From positions 8,235,001-8,299,000 of the forward strand of contig NZ_CP163439.1 in assembly GCF_041052385.1 (NCBI RefSeq): a DNA stretch of 64,000 nucleotides, read 5' to 3'. A program made the translations under genes and the position numbers. This DNA comes from Streptomyces sp. R28. Lineage in GTDB: Bacteria > Actinomycetota > Actinomycetes > Streptomycetales > Streptomycetaceae. The notes under the pieces are model-generated. The model was not told the DNA's origin. It worked only from the letters and a program-made list of their open reading frames with translations, and did no database searches. The first letter of the stretch is position 1. Each line of letters opens with the position of its first letter. Positions 7,869-16,900 of this stretch are shown here, one piece after another.

Positions 7869-8978
7869 TCACAGCAGGAGCAGGTGGCAGCGCTGTTCGG
7901 TCGCGGTGCAGCCCCGGGATCGCTTGGCCTGCACGCTGCCGAGGCCGTAGTGCAGGGCGCGTACCCCGGCGTCCGCCGCTTCTTCGAGCAGGCGGTAGTA
8001 CAGGACTTCGAAGTACAGAGGCAGTCCGGTGCGCTCCTGGTAGGCGTAGTCGTAGCCGGTCTGCCGGGCGTACCACTGGTCGCCGTGGCGCAGGATCAGG
8101 CCGAAGCCGCGGACCTCGCCCTCCGCGTGGGCCACCATGGCGAAGGCGTCGTCGCCGAAGCACTCGCGGGTCTGGTGCATCAGTGGCAGCAACTGGTCGG
8201 GGCGGATGTCGATGGAGTATTTGGCGAGCAACCCCGACTCCAGCTCGGCCAGCCGCGGCAGGTCGGCTGTGTCGAGGGATTCGGCGTTGACCCGCACGTC
8301 CGACTCGCGGATCCGGCGCCGCTCGGCCGCGACGGACACCCGGCGCTTGCGTGGCAGCGACTGAAGGTAGCCGTCGAACCCGGCCTGCGGTACCTGCAGG
8401 ACGCTGTACTGGCCCGTCGTACAGCTGTGGTAGCCCCGTGAGGCCAGCACCCGGGCGAGATGTGCGTCCTGTTCGTCGACGTAGAGGAAGGCGACCGAGG
8501 CGAGGCCCTCCTCACGGGCGAGCGTCTCGGCAGCGGCGACCAGCGCCTCGGCGTCCCCTTCGGTGGCTTCGGGGGACAGCAGCATGCGGGTGCTGCCGAC
8601 ATGGCGGCCGCCGGCCACGAGCGCCGGCATCAGCTTCGCCGACGGATCTTCGCCCATACCGGTCAACATCTCGGCGGCGCCCGGCAGTTCGGCCTCGGCG
8701 CTCTTGCGCAGGACCACGTCCGGCCGGCCGAGGGCCCAGGGCACGGAGGTGGTGGCGGTCGCCGTGGCCAGGCCCGCGACCGGGCGGCCGGCGCGTTCGA
8801 TCCACAGGTAGACCATGGGGACCCCCGCGGTCGCCTCCACGACGTCGAGCCAGCGGCAGGTGAGGAAGACGTCGTACGGGCCGGTCAACGCGTCCCAGCC
8901 CGCCCTGGGCAGGTCCGCGGCCCGCCGCACCGCGCGCACCCCGTCGGGCAGCTGTACTGTCGTCGTCCCGGTGAGCAC
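7869..8978 (-). CDS. GNAT-fold / FemAB-like acyl- or aminoacyltransferase
   Basis: A 369-residue protein of the GNAT/FemAB-like group (PF04339-type, often called peptidoglycan biosynthesis proteins). The C-terminal half has the acyl-CoA N-acyltransferase pattern FAMVAHAEGEVRGFGLILRH, then QTGYDYAYQ and ALHYGLGSVQAKRSRGC. GTG 8976-8978 is chosen because GAGGAGG lies six to seven bases upstream; longer frames add only low-complexity sequence. Within the cluster it could acylate an amine or add an amino acid from aminoacyl-tRNA, as FemAB-type enzymes do in some peptide pathways. Substrate and donor are unknown. Confidence 0.75.
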   Translation of the reverse strand: MLTGTTTVQLPDGVRAVRRAADLPRAGWDALTGPYDVFLTCRWLDVVEATAGVPMVYLWIERAGRPVAGLATATATTSVPWALGRPDVVLRKSAEAELPGAAEMLTGMGEDPSAKLMPALVAGGRHVGSTRMLLSPEATEGDAEALVAAAETLAREEGLASVAFLYVDEQDAHLARVLASRGYHSCTTGQYSVLQVPQAGFDGYLQSLPRKRRVSVAAERRRIRESDVRVNAESLDTADLPRLAELESGLLAKYSIDIRPDQLLPLMHQTRECFGDDAFAMVAHAEGEVRGFGLILRHGDQWYARQTGYDYAYQERTGLPLYFEVLYYRLLEEAADAGVRALHYGLGSVQAKRSRGCTATEQRCHLLLL

Positions 8979-9081
8979 TGGCGCGCCCTCCTCTTGTCGC
9001 TGGATGGGTGGTGGAATCGATGGCCCGGCACAGCCGGCGAGCCGGGCCGGGCGCACCGGCGCGCCCGGCCTGTCGTGCGGA

Positions 9082-9780
9082 TCAGTGCATGACGTCGTAC
9101 TTCGCCGCCTCGACGAACTGCGGAGCGTACTTGCGCTTCTGCCACAGGCAGAAGCGGTTCAGCAGATCGGCGAGCGGGCCCATGGGGCGGCGGAAATCGA
9201 TGATCACGATCACGCGCGGCTCATCGCTCTCGTTGGTCACCTCGTGCTCGAGAGAGACGTCGAGGACGGTGCCCTCGCCCTCCTTCCACTGGTAGTACTC
9301 GTCCGCGAGGCGGATCCGGGGCGTGTTCTTCGAGGGGATCCGGATGCCGAGGTGATAGCGCAGGATGCCGGCGTACGGGTCCTGGTGCGAGGGCAGCTCG
9401 ACGCCCGGTTCCAGGACGGAGATGAAGGCGTTCACCACACGCGGCGTGGACTGGGCGAAGGACAGCAGGGTGGGGCAGTCCTTCTTGGCCAGCTCATTGG
9501 TGTTGCCGAACATGTACGCGTAGTAGAGCTTCCATTCCTCCGACACCTGCGCCGCGCGCTGCGGGTCGAAGGTGTCGTACGTCGGGATGCTGCGGCTCGC
9601 GAGGAGTGCGTCCACCTCGGCCTGGAGCGCGGGGAACCGGCGCTCCAGCTCCCAGACTTCGGGGAAGACGGCGTTCGACGGAATGATGCGGCGACGGTTC
9701 TTGCCGCCTGCCTTGCGCAGGAACACCCAGTTGGTCAGGGCACGGATGCGCGGGTTGTTGAGACTGGGGGAGCCCTTCAT
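9082..9780 (-). CDS. Aspartyl/asparaginyl beta-hydroxylase family oxygenase
   Basis: A 232-residue non-heme Fe(II)/2-oxoglutarate oxygenase of the Asp/Asn beta-hydroxylase type (PF05118). The iron-binding HxD lies in PSHQDPYAGILRYHLGIRIP, the distal His in SLEHEVTNESDEPRV, and the 2OG-binding Arg is probably that of the same segment. Secondary-metabolite members hydroxylate Asp or other residues, free or carrier-bound. It lies 34 bp after the ATP-grasp gene in the cluster, making it the likely tailoring hydroxylase of a peptide residue. The second oxygenase of the cluster (18314-19123) is unrelated in sequence. Confidence 0.85.
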   Translation of the reverse strand: MKGSPSLNNPRIRALTNWVFLRKAGGKNRRRIIPSNAVFPEVWELERRFPALQAEVDALLASRSIPTYDTFDPQRAAQVSEEWKLYYAYMFGNTNELAKKDCPTLLSFAQSTPRVVNAFISVLEPGVELPSHQDPYAGILRYHLGIRIPSKNTPRIRLADEYYQWKEGEGTVLDVSLEHEVTNESDEPRVIVIIDFRRPMGPLADLLNRFCLWQKRKYAPQFVEAAKYDVMH

Positions 9781-9814
9781 GGCTTACTCCTGGTTGGGTA
9801 CGGATGCGTGTTCT

Positions 9815-11104
9815 TCAGGCGGAGTCGCTCGGCGTCCGGTCGACCCGGACCATCGCGCCGCGCCGCGCCTGCCAGACGCTGGTGGTGCCGTCCGGTGCTT
9901 CGAAGGTGAAGCGCACGTGGGCCAGGCTCCGGTCGATCGTGTCGAGCATGGCCCGGTGGTCGGGCGCGCTGCCGTGCAGCACATCCAGGAAGAAGGAAGT
10001 CGACTGCGCCGGCAGGGCCGCGTTGTCGGGCAGGCGCTGCTCGTACCCGACGACGCCCGGTTCCTTCCGCAGGACGTCCGTGCCGTCCACCCGCAGCAGC
10101 ACGCCACCGGGCATGGGGGACAGGCCCCAGTACTGGAACTCGACCTTGTCCACGGTGGGTTCGGGCAGGTCGACGCGCTGCCCGCAGGCCGCGCGGATAC
10201 CCAGCTCCAACAGGTTCAGGCCGGTCGCCCGCTCGTACATCCAGGGCATGAAACCGCCGAGCCGCCCGTTGACCTCGATGATCCTGGGGCCGTCGGGGGT
10301 CAGCTTGATCTCCGTGTGCACCAGGCCCTGGCGGACGCCGAGGGCGATCGCCGCGTCCGAGGCGAGTCGCGCGACGTCGGCTCGTTCGGCGGCCGGCAGA
10401 TGTGCCGGGACGAACTGGCCGTGCTCACGGAACGGCGGCATAAGCGGGAACTTGCCGGTGACGCCGAGGGTGTGAGCCCTGCCGTCCACCACGAGGGACT
10501 CCACCGAGACGTAGTCGCCGAAGTCGCCCTCGTCCCGACCCTGCAGGAACTCCTCGACGAGGAAGGGCCGTTCGACGCTGGGGTGCAGATCGCGGGGGAG
10601 GTCGTCGACGCTCGCCACGAAGTGGGTGTCGATGCTGCTCTGGCCGCGCACGGGTTTGACGACGACAGGGCCGGGCCGGCTCTCGATCAGCACGAGGGCC
10701 TCGTAGCGGCTGGTCACGGCGACCGACCAGACGGAGTCCACGCCCTGCTCGGCGAGGCGGCTCCGCTGGGCGCGCTTGTCGGTGAGCCGGGCGGCCGTCT
10801 CCCGGTCGTGGTACGGGAGCCCAAGACCGTGGGCGAGACGGGCGGTGAACGGCACCATGCCTTCGCTGAACGTCGTCACGCCCTCCGCCGCGAGAGGCAG
10901 CAACTGCTCCACGGCTGCGGCGAGTTCGGCCTCATCCGCTTCGACCACGGGTCCGAAGGAGGCGTACTCGTCCCGCTCCCGCGGGTCCAGGGCGCCGCCG
11001 ATCGCCACGTAGACCGGCTCGTGGCCGCACAGCCGCGCCGCTTCGGCGATGTCCGCGGGCCGTACGGCCGAGTTGGGCACTACCGAGACAATGACCTTGC
11101 TCAT
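9815..11104 (-). CDS. ATP-grasp amino acid/peptide ligase (second of pair)
   Basis: A 429-residue ATP-grasp enzyme. After a Rossmann-like N-domain come the ATP-binding strand PVVVKPVRGQSSIDTHF, the hinge PFLVEEFLQGRDEGDFGDYV, and the Mg-binding segment HTEIKLTPDGPRIIEVNGRL. Such enzymes make amide bonds through acyl-phosphates, in dipeptide antibiotics for example. It starts four bases after the stop of a related ATP-grasp gene. The NRPS of this cluster has no condensation domain, so these two ligases are the best candidates for peptide bond formation. The substrates cannot be read from sequence. Confidence 0.87.
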   Translation of the reverse strand: MSKVIVSVVPNSAVRPADIAEAARLCGHEPVYVAIGGALDPRERDEYASFGPVVEADEAELAAAVEQLLPLAAEGVTTFSEGMVPFTARLAHGLGLPYHDRETAARLTDKRAQRSRLAEQGVDSVWSVAVTSRYEALVLIESRPGPVVVKPVRGQSSIDTHFVASVDDLPRDLHPSVERPFLVEEFLQGRDEGDFGDYVSVESLVVDGRAHTLGVTGKFPLMPPFREHGQFVPAHLPAAERADVARLASDAAIALGVRQGLVHTEIKLTPDGPRIIEVNGRLGGFMPWMYERATGLNLLELGIRAACGQRVDLPEPTVDKVEFQYWGLSPMPGGVLLRVDGTDVLRKEPGVVGYEQRLPDNAALPAQSTSFFLDVLHGSAPDHRAMLDTIDRSLAHVRFTFEAPDGTTSVWQARRGAMVRVDRTPSDSA

Positions 11105-11107
11105 TTT

Positions 11108-12376
11108 TTATCCACCACCTGTTTCACGGATCCGGTACACGCGGTCCTTGACCTCTTCGATGTGCCGGTAGTCGCGTTCGATGTCGTCCATCGAGGACGC
11201 GGCCATAAAGATCCGGAGCGTGCTCGAATACAGGTCGACGGTCGGCCGAAGGATCCCGCCGGGCTCGATCTTGAGGTCGAATCTGGCCACGGTCTCCAGC
11301 GCGGAGATCTCGTCGACGGCGCTGCGGTCGATGCTCTCGACGACACCGGAGAGAGCCGTCGAGGTGGTGCAGCAGACGGCCTCTCGCTGCTTGTCGTAGC
11401 GGCGTCCCGCGTGGTCACGGATGAAATGTCCGGGTGCGAGATAGGCGAGCGCGGTAAGAGCCGCCTGGTTACCGCCCGTGCACCGGTCGTGGAACCCGGG
11501 GTGCATGTTGCCGGCGATCCGGGTGCCGACCTCGACCAGCGCCGGCCCCTCAGGGGTGACGATGACCTCGGCGTGGGTCGGCCCGAAGCGGACGCCGAGA
11601 GCGTCGAGGGCCTTGTCCACATAGGAGATCAGCTCTGGCGCCGGCTGTTCGTCGGCAGCGAGCAGGTGCTCCCGGTCGTAGATGTTACGGCCGCCCGGCA
11701 GCAGCCGCTTGTGGTACTGCCAGACGCCGCAGACGTAGCGCTGCCGCCCGTACGACACCATGTCGACCACGTACTCGGTGCCCTGGAGGTACGACTGGAC
11801 GAGCACCTCGGTGTTGGTGTCGCCGTAGATGGTGCGCGCGCCGAGGATCTCGTCGGCCGCGGCCCGTACCTCAGCGGCGCTGCCGCAGATGAACACGCCG
11901 TCGCTGGCTGCGGAGTTGAGCGGCTTCACCACCACCGGGTAGTCGGCGGCGCGCTCCGCCCAGTGCACCAGGGCCTGCGTGTCACCGCTCTTGAACTGGC
12001 GGGCGCAGTGCAGGCCGGCGGCGCTCAGGACCTCCCCCATCCGGTACTTGTCGCGCCGGGCCTCGGACAGTGCGGTGCCGTTCGTCGGCAGCCCGAGCCG
12101 CTCGGAGAGCAGGTCGGCCAGCAGCACGCCCGGCTCCTGCCCGGCCATGACGCAGACCGGCGCGTACTCCTCCAGTTGGGCGAGCGTCTTGTCGACGTCG
12201 TCGTGCACGAGGGCGGCCTGATAGACGCTCAGATCCGGGGCGGGCATCGACGGCATGAACTCGGGCGTGCTCTGGACGTGCACCAGGTCCGCACCCAGGG
12301 CGGAGAACTCCGGGGGCAGGTACTTTCCGGACGTGTACGCGTCGACCAGCACTACCACCGGTCTGTTGTGCGGCAA
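11108..12376 (-). CDS. ATP-grasp amino acid/peptide ligase (first of pair)
   Basis: A 422-residue ATP-grasp enzyme with PVVVKPLNSAASDGVFICGS (ATP-binding strand and loop), EVLVQSYLQGTEYVVDMVSY (hinge) and HAEVIVTPEGPALVEVGTRI (Mg/ATP ligands). It is clearly paralogous to the downstream neighbour but well diverged, which suggests two successive ligations with different partners. Neighbours are an SDR 48 bp upstream and the second ligase 3 bp downstream. It resembles the L-amino-acid ligase branch more than D-Ala-D-Ala ligase. Confidence 0.87.
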   Translation of the reverse strand: MPHNRPVVVLVDAYTSGKYLPPEFSALGADLVHVQSTPEFMPSMPAPDLSVYQAALVHDDVDKTLAQLEEYAPVCVMAGQEPGVLLADLLSERLGLPTNGTALSEARRDKYRMGEVLSAAGLHCARQFKSGDTQALVHWAERAADYPVVVKPLNSAASDGVFICGSAAEVRAAADEILGARTIYGDTNTEVLVQSYLQGTEYVVDMVSYGRQRYVCGVWQYHKRLLPGGRNIYDREHLLAADEQPAPELISYVDKALDALGVRFGPTHAEVIVTPEGPALVEVGTRIAGNMHPGFHDRCTGGNQAALTALAYLAPGHFIRDHAGRRYDKQREAVCCTTSTALSGVVESIDRSAVDEISALETVARFDLKIEPGGILRPTVDLYSSTLRIFMAASSMDDIERDYRHIEEVKDRVYRIRETGGG

Positions 12377-12424
12377 GAGGGCTCCTCACGATGTCGGTGC
12401 CGCTGGCGCGGCCGCTCGGGGTGG

Positions 12425-13198
12425 TCAGGTGACGGAGAAGCCGCCGTCGACGAAGATCGTCTGGCCGGTCACGTATGACGAGGCGTCGCCGGCCAGGAAG
12501 ACTGCGATGCCGGTGAAGTCGGCCAGCTCGCCGTTGCGGCCGGTCATGGTGCGGCGGGCCATGGCATCGACGCGCACCGGGTCCCGGAACACGGCCTCGT
12601 TCAGCGGCGTGTGCACAAAGCCCGGGGCGATGGCGTTGACGCACACCCCGCGCGCCGACCAGGCCTCCGCCTGGGACCGCGTCAGTGCCGCGAGTCCCGC
12701 TTTCGAGACGCCGTAGGCACCGCTGTTGCCGAAGGCTCTGACGGACTGCTGGGAGGCGATATGGATGATGCGGCCCCATCCGTTCGCCGCCATCTTCGGG
12801 CCCAGCCGCTGGCCGAGCACGAAGGGGGCGTCGAGGTTGGTGCGCAGCGTGCGGTCCCAGTACTCCTCGCTCAGCTCGTCCAGCGGCGCCCGGAGGTTGA
12901 TCCCGGCCGAGTTGACCAGGATGTCCGTCGTACCGTGGCGCTCCTGCAGTTCGTCGGCGAGGCGGTGCACCTCCGTGCGGTCGCCGAGGTCGGCGCTGAG
13001 CCAGGACACGGTGCCACCGGCGTCCCGCAGCTGGGCCGCCGTCTCCTGCAACGGCTCGGGCCGGCGCGCGACGATCACCACCTCGGCGCCGGCCCGGCTC
13101 AGCGCCATGGCGATCTCCCTGCCGATGCCTGAGCTGCCCCCGGTCACCACGGCCGTGCGGCCCTGCAGGGTGAACAACCTGTCGAGGAAGCCGTTCAT
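12425..13198 (-). CDS. SDR family oxidoreductase
   Basis: A 257-residue classical short-chain dehydrogenase. It has the cofactor motif TGGSSGIG, an NSAG motif (DILVNSAGINLR), the catalytic Ser in ASQQSVRAFG, and YGVSKAG (YxxxK). The ATG at 13196-13198 sits behind GAGGAG. It lies 10 bp after another SDR gene and follows the NRPS. The NRPS reductase domain would release an aldehyde, so an SDR here could reduce it or oxidise a side-chain hydroxyl made by one of the oxygenases. This role is inferred. Confidence 0.87.
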   Translation of the reverse strand: MNGFLDRLFTLQGRTAVVTGGSSGIGREIAMALSRAGAEVVIVARRPEPLQETAAQLRDAGGTVSWLSADLGDRTEVHRLADELQERHGTTDILVNSAGINLRAPLDELSEEYWDRTLRTNLDAPFVLGQRLGPKMAANGWGRIIHIASQQSVRAFGNSGAYGVSKAGLAALTRSQAEAWSARGVCVNAIAPGFVHTPLNEAVFRDPVRVDAMARRTMTGRNGELADFTGIAVFLAGDASSYVTGQTIFVDGGFSVT

Positions 13199-13208
13199 GA
13201 ACTGCTCC

Positions 13209-13967
13209 TCAGACCTTCTGGCGGGTCGGACGCAGCCGGATGTCGTCGAGGTGCACATGAGTGGGCCGGCTGACCACGAAATCGATGACCGACGCGACGT
13301 CCTCGGGTACCAGCAACGGCCCACTCTGCTCAGCCACGGCCTCGAACCACTCCATGTCGTAGCCGGCCGCCTCCTGGAATCCGGAGCGGACGAACCCGGG
13401 CTCGATGAGCGTCACCCGGATGTTGTGGGTGCAGACCTCCTGACGCAGCGCCTCCACCAGCGAGTGCACGGCGAACTTGGTCGACCCGTAGACCGGGTTG
13501 GCGGCCGATATCTGGCGCCCTACGGTGGAACCGATGACGACGATGTCCCGGACCTGGCGCCCGCCGTCCGCCTCGGCGTGCTTCTTGAACTCCGATGCGG
13601 TGGCACGCAGTTGGCGAAGGATGGCCAGGTAGTTGGCCTCGATCAGCTCCTCCCACCGGTTCGCGTCCGAGCCCAGGACGGTGCCCGGCAGACCCTGGCC
13701 GGCCGACGCCACGAAGATGGTCGCCGGGCCCCACTCCCGCTCGGCCGCCGCCAGCAACTCCTCCGTGTACGCGGCGTGGGTCATGTCCCCGGAGTGCGGC
13801 ACGACGGTGCCCGGCCGGCCGGCCAGTTCCGCCTGGACGGCGGCGAGCCGGTCGCCGCTGCGGCCGGCGGCCAGCACATGGATGCCCTGCCGGGTGAAGG
13901 CGGAAGCGACGGCCCGGCCGATGCCCGAGGAGGCTCCGGTGACGACGGCGATGCGTCCTTCGGTCAT
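13209..13967 (-). CDS. SDR family oxidoreductase
   Basis: A 252-residue short-chain dehydrogenase with TGASSGIG near the N-terminus, a catalytic Ser in VIGSTVGRQI and the motif YGSTKFA (YxxxK). The usual NNAG motif is replaced by VASAGQG. It lies 9 bp after the NRPS stop and 10 bp before the second SDR, so all three are translated from one message. The two SDRs are not close copies, which suggests separate redox steps. Confidence 0.86.
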   Translation of the reverse strand: MTEGRIAVVTGASSGIGRAVASAFTRQGIHVLAAGRSGDRLAAVQAELAGRPGTVVPHSGDMTHAAYTEELLAAAEREWGPATIFVASAGQGLPGTVLGSDANRWEELIEANYLAILRQLRATASEFKKHAEADGGRQVRDIVVIGSTVGRQISAANPVYGSTKFAVHSLVEALRQEVCTHNIRVTLIEPGFVRSGFQEAAGYDMEWFEAVAEQSGPLLVPEDVASVIDFVVSRPTHVHLDDIRLRPTRQKV

Positions 13968-13976
13968 GTCGAACCC

Positions 13977-16900
13977 TTACTTTTCGTCGGTGAGAGAGAT
14001 CTCGCCCTGCTGGATCAATTCGGTGAAGTAGGCGCGCAACCAGTCGCGGTCCAGCGGCTCGAACTCCACGCCGAGGTGGGAGAGAAGGCGCCGGGTGCGT
14101 GCGTGGTCGTACCGCACGTTGCGTTCCGGGCGGCTCGCCCAGAAGTGCGCGAGTGAGATCTGCTCGTCGCCGCCTCCGATGAAGCGGGCGAACAACGTGG
14201 CGAAATCGGGCGCCGGGTCGTCCTCGACGGCGCAGCCCAGCCCACGCAGCACCTCGAATATCTCCTCGTACGACACCTGGTGGGGGGTGTCGACATGGAA
14301 CGTGCCGCCCCGCACCCGAGCGCTGCGGGAGATCTCGAGGATGCCCTCCGCTACGGTGTCCACCGGGCTCAGCGCGAGCGTCTCGGCGCCGACCCGGGGC
14401 ACCCGGCCGAGTCGTATGCAGGCGCGCAACAGCTGGACGAGCCGGTTGTCGCTGCCGTTGCGCTGGAAGCGGCCCGACTGCGAGTGGCCCGTGACGTTCC
14501 CGGAGCGGTAGATGAACCCGCCGCCCCCGTGTGCGGCGAAGTCGCGGACCAGGCGTTCCGCTTCGTACTTGCTGCGCTCGTACTCGTTCAGGAAGCTCTG
14601 GCCGATGTTCAGACTGTCCTCGGAGAAGACGGCGGACTCGCCGTCCGGGCCGGTGCCGCAGACCGCGAGGGTGGAGACGTGGTGCAGGTCCTTCGGGCGG
14701 CCTTCGGTCGCCAGGCCGATCAGGGCTCGCACCGGTTCGGTGTTGTTCCGGTCGAAGGAGCCCCGGTCCCCGAACAGCCGGGTATCGCTGGCGAGATGGT
14801 AGATCGCCTCGACCTCGCGAGTGAGCACCGCGTAGTCCTCGTCCGCAAGCCCGAAACCGGGTTCGGCCAGGTCCGCGGCGTACACGGTGATGCGGTCGCT
14901 ATGGCGGTCGAGGTCGTCGTCCGGGCGGTACCAGCCGTAGGTCTCCCGCAGACGCTGCCAAGCCGACCGCGTCGGGTGCTCGCGAACAAGGCAGTGGATG
15001 TGCCCGCTGGTACGGGTCAGCAGAAGGCGCAGCAGATGGGCACCGATGAATCCGGTGGCCCCGGTGAGCACCACGGCACCGTACTCCCGGGTGGCCGCGG
15101 CCGGTGGCTCGCAGTGCAGGGCGGCCGGCACCTGGGCGAGCAGCCCGGTGCTGGATCCCTGCTCCACCACGAATTGCCCGTCGTCGGCGGCGAGTCCGGC
15201 CGTCTCCAAGAGACTGGCGCGGGTGGCGCGGGCCACTTGGAGCATCCGCTCGGGGGCGTGGCGCAGCGGAGTGTAGGAGAGGTCGGCGACGAGCTGCCCG
15301 TCGTGGATGCGGGCCGTCAGCTTGAGGCCGTAGCCGCGGTCGTTGTCCGCGCCGCGCACCGGGCCCACCGCATGCCGCGAGAGCGTGGGGCACAGGTCGT
15401 CGCCGTACGGCAGCGCGAACGAGCCGAGGTAGTTGAAGCACACGTCGGCGCGGCGCGGCTGAGCGTGGAGTCCGTAGGCGATGCCGAGGCGGGGCACTTC
15501 GCCCAGGGCGGCGGCCACCGCCTTACCGGTGGCCGCCGCGTCGCCCTCGACGATGTCGACGCGGACGGGGTAGGTCGAGGTGAACCAGCCGACGGCGCGG
15601 GAGACTTCCAGGGTGTCGTCGAACTCCGCGCGGCCGTGGCTCTCGACATCGATGACGAGCTCGGTCGTCCCCTCCGACTCGCCGAGCGCCTGGGCGAAGG
15701 CGGCGAGCAGGGCGGCGTGTGGCGGTGTGCCGGTGGTGGCCGCGCCCGCGCGGGCCAACGCCTCGGTCTGGGTACGGCTGAGGCTGAACCATACGGCCTG
15801 AGCGTCGCCCTCACGGTTGTCGTCGGCGGCCGAAGGGCCGTCCGGCAGGGCGGGGAAGCGGGCGAGGTCGTCCCAGTGGGCGAGATCGGCCCGCAGTGCG
15901 GGGGCGTGATCCCTGAGATGCGTGGCCCATGCGCCGAAGCCGGTGGTCACGGCGGCCGGGGCGGGCTGCCGGCCGCGCAGCCGCTCGGTGTAGCGGCGGC
16001 TGAGGTCGCTCACGACGATCCGCCAGGACACGGCGTCGATCGACAGGTGGTGGCAGACCAGCAGCAGGTGGGCCTGGGCGGCGCCGTGGAAGAGGTGCGC
16101 CTTGAACACTGTGCCGTCCGCGAGGGACAGCTCCGCCTGGCGGGCGGCCGCCACGTCTTGGATGTGCCGGGCCGCGTCCTCGTCGCCGTCGGGGAGCCGG
16201 GAGGTGGTGAGAGCGGGGCCGGGCTCTACGACGCCGCGCCGACGGTGCGTCCCGGAGTCCCGAAACGCGGTGCGCAGCATGGGGTGCAGGGCCACCACGT
16301 CGGCTACGGCCGTGGCGAGTTCGGCCGGCCGCACCGCGCCGTCGATGTCCAGGAGCAGGGCCTGGTTCCACTGGTCGGGCTGGGCGAACTCCTGGCGGAA
16401 GAACCACTGCTGGGCCGGGGACAGCGCCGTGTCGTCCGCGGCCTCGTCAGGGTTGGCCCGCGGTGACCGGTCGGCGTCCGCGCCCGCGGTGATCCGAGCC
16501 GCGAGCGCCGCAGCCGTGGGCTCGGCGAGGAACGCCGCGGCCGACACCTGGTAGCCCTTGGCCTGGAGGTCCGCGATGACCTGGATCGCGTCGATGGAGC
16601 TGCCGCCGACCGCCGTGAAGTGGTCGTGGACGCCGAAGTCGCCGTGGCCCAGGTGGCGGCGCCATACCGCGCACACCTCCTCCAGGACGGGGTCGTCCAC
16701 GTCGTGGGTGCGGGCGCGCCCGGTGTCGCTGCCCAGTCTCTCCTCGATCAGCCGGCGGACCGCGCGCTGGTCGGTCTTGCCGTTGTCGTTGCGCGGGAAG
16801 TCGTCGAAGGTCTCGACCCGGTCCGGGACCATGTACGGCGGCAGGACGCCGCGCAACTGCTCCCGCAGCGCGGCCGGTTGCGAGTCCGCGGAGTCCCCGG

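Noticed and set aside
9572..12478. 968-codon plus-strand frame opposite the ATP-grasp and hydroxylase genes
   Set aside because: It is the antisense of three genes with clear catalytic motifs and has no recognisable domain of its own.
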